From: Moellerella sp963519845
GTDB taxonomy: Bacteria > Pseudomonadota > Gammaproteobacteria > Enterobacterales > Enterobacteriaceae
DNA length: 64,000 nucleotides
Assembly: GCA_963519845.1 (NCBI GenBank)
Contig: CAUQNX010000001.1
Coordinates: 430,778 to 494,777, forward strand
Reading direction: 5' to 3'
Part shown: positions 63,670 to 64,000 of the stretch, in pieces
Position numbering within the stretch: the first letter of the stretch is position 1
How the letters are laid out: the number at the start of each line of letters is the position of its first letter
The notes under the pieces: model-generated
The model's input: the letters and a program-made list of their open reading frames with translations, nothing else
Database searches by the model: none
What the model was told of the DNA's origin: nothing
Made by a program: the position numbers and the translations under genes

Positions 63670-64000
63670 ATGGTTCTGGTAACACGTCAAGCCCCTGACT
63701 TTACTGCCGCTGCCGTAATGGGCAATGGTGAAATCGTTGATAATTTCAATCTAAAACAACACCTTAATGGTCGCCCAGCAGTTATTTTCTTCTGGCCAAT
63801 GGACTTTACTTTCGTCTGTCCTTCCGAGTTGATCGCATTTGATCACCGTTACAAAGACTTCCAAGCTCGTGGTTTTGAAGTTATCGGTGTCTCTATGGAC
63901 TCTGAATTTGTTCATAACGCATGGCGTAAAACACCTATCGATAATGGTGGGATCGGTGAAGTTCAGTACCCTATGGTTGCTGATATTAAACACGAAATTA
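63670..64000 (+). CDS. 2-Cys peroxiredoxin (AhpC/TsaA type), 3' end outside window
   Basis: This enzyme reduces hydrogen peroxide and alkyl hydroperoxides. AGGAG precedes the ATG at 63670 by 6 bases. The 110 visible residues have 'MVLVTRQAPDFTAAAVMGNG' and the peroxidatic Cys in 'WPMDFTFVCPSELIAFDHRY', then 'GVSMDSEFVHNAWRKTP', the typical-2-Cys (Prx1/AhpC) family. The resolving Cys lies beyond the window. The OxyR site upstream supports peroxide induction. Confidence 0.93.
   Translation, partial: MVLVTRQAPDFTAAAVMGNGEIVDNFNLKQHLNGRPAVIFFWPMDFTFVCPSELIAFDHRYKDFQARGFEVIGVSMDSEFVHNAWRKTPIDNGGIGEVQYPMVADIKHEI

Noticed and set aside
1..64000. CRISPR arrays, insertion sequences, prophage genes
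   Set aside because: No regularly spaced repeats, transposase, integrase or phage structural genes were seen by eye.

Overview
The window is about 64 kb of AT-rich enterobacterial chromosome. It holds, in conserved order, the blocks aspV-dnaQ-rnhA-yafS-gloB-mltD, tomB-hha, ffs, tesB-amtB-glnK-mdlBA-decR-queC-fadM-ybaV-ppiD-hupB, lon-clpX-clpP-tig-bolA-yajG-ampG, cyoABCDE, yajR-yajQ-panE-yajL-thiI-xseB-ispA-dxs and thiL-nusB-ribE-ribD-nrdR-secF-secD-yajC-tgt-queA-acpH. Gene content and order are those of Enterobacterales. The low GC content suggests the Proteus/Providencia/Xenorhabdus (Morganellaceae) side of the order, but the sequence alone does not settle the genus.

Layout. 1-664: end of a LuxR-type regulator and an Nlp-like regulator. 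1.1-5.6 kb: tRNA-Asp, DNA replication and repair (dnaQ, rnhA), methylglyoxal detoxification (gloB) and a murein transglycosylase (mltD). 6.1-7.4 kb: the tomB-hha pair and 4.5S RNA in long AT-rich spacers. 7.7-19.1 kb: thioesterase, sigma-54-driven ammonium uptake (glnK-amtB), a heterodimeric ABC exporter, queuosine synthesis and envelope folding (ppiD). 19.6-25.6 kb: an accessory island between hupB and lon. 25.9-33.1 kb: the Lon/ClpXP/trigger factor proteostasis cluster. 33.3-43.4 kb: yajG-ampG, an OmpK/Tsx-like porin and the cytochrome bo3 operon. 43.5-51 kb: thiamine/isoprenoid/pantothenate genes. 51.2-53.1 kb: a small variable interval with an acetyltransferase and an unrecognised 277-residue protein. 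53.2-64 kb: thiamine/riboflavin, Sec and tRNA-modification genes, ending in the start of a peroxiredoxin gene behind a good OxyR site.

The most unusual object is the island at 19.6-25.6 kb. A 1265-residue RHS/YD-repeat protein stops exactly where the RHS-associated core should begin. The missing core plus a variable C-terminal region is encoded by a separate gene with its own ribosome-binding site. That gene lies upstream of the repeat gene, so the two halves are in inverted order. Between them is a gene for an exported protein of unknown family. All three are on the same strand with short gaps, which looks like one operon encoding a split polymorphic toxin and a partner or immunity protein.

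Most other genes are ordinary housekeeping genes. The regulatory sites that can be read directly are a sigma-54 promoter for glnK-amtB, a sigma-32 promoter for lon, an OxyR site for the peroxiredoxin and many intrinsic terminators. No insertion sequence, prophage, integrase or CRISPR array was seen.
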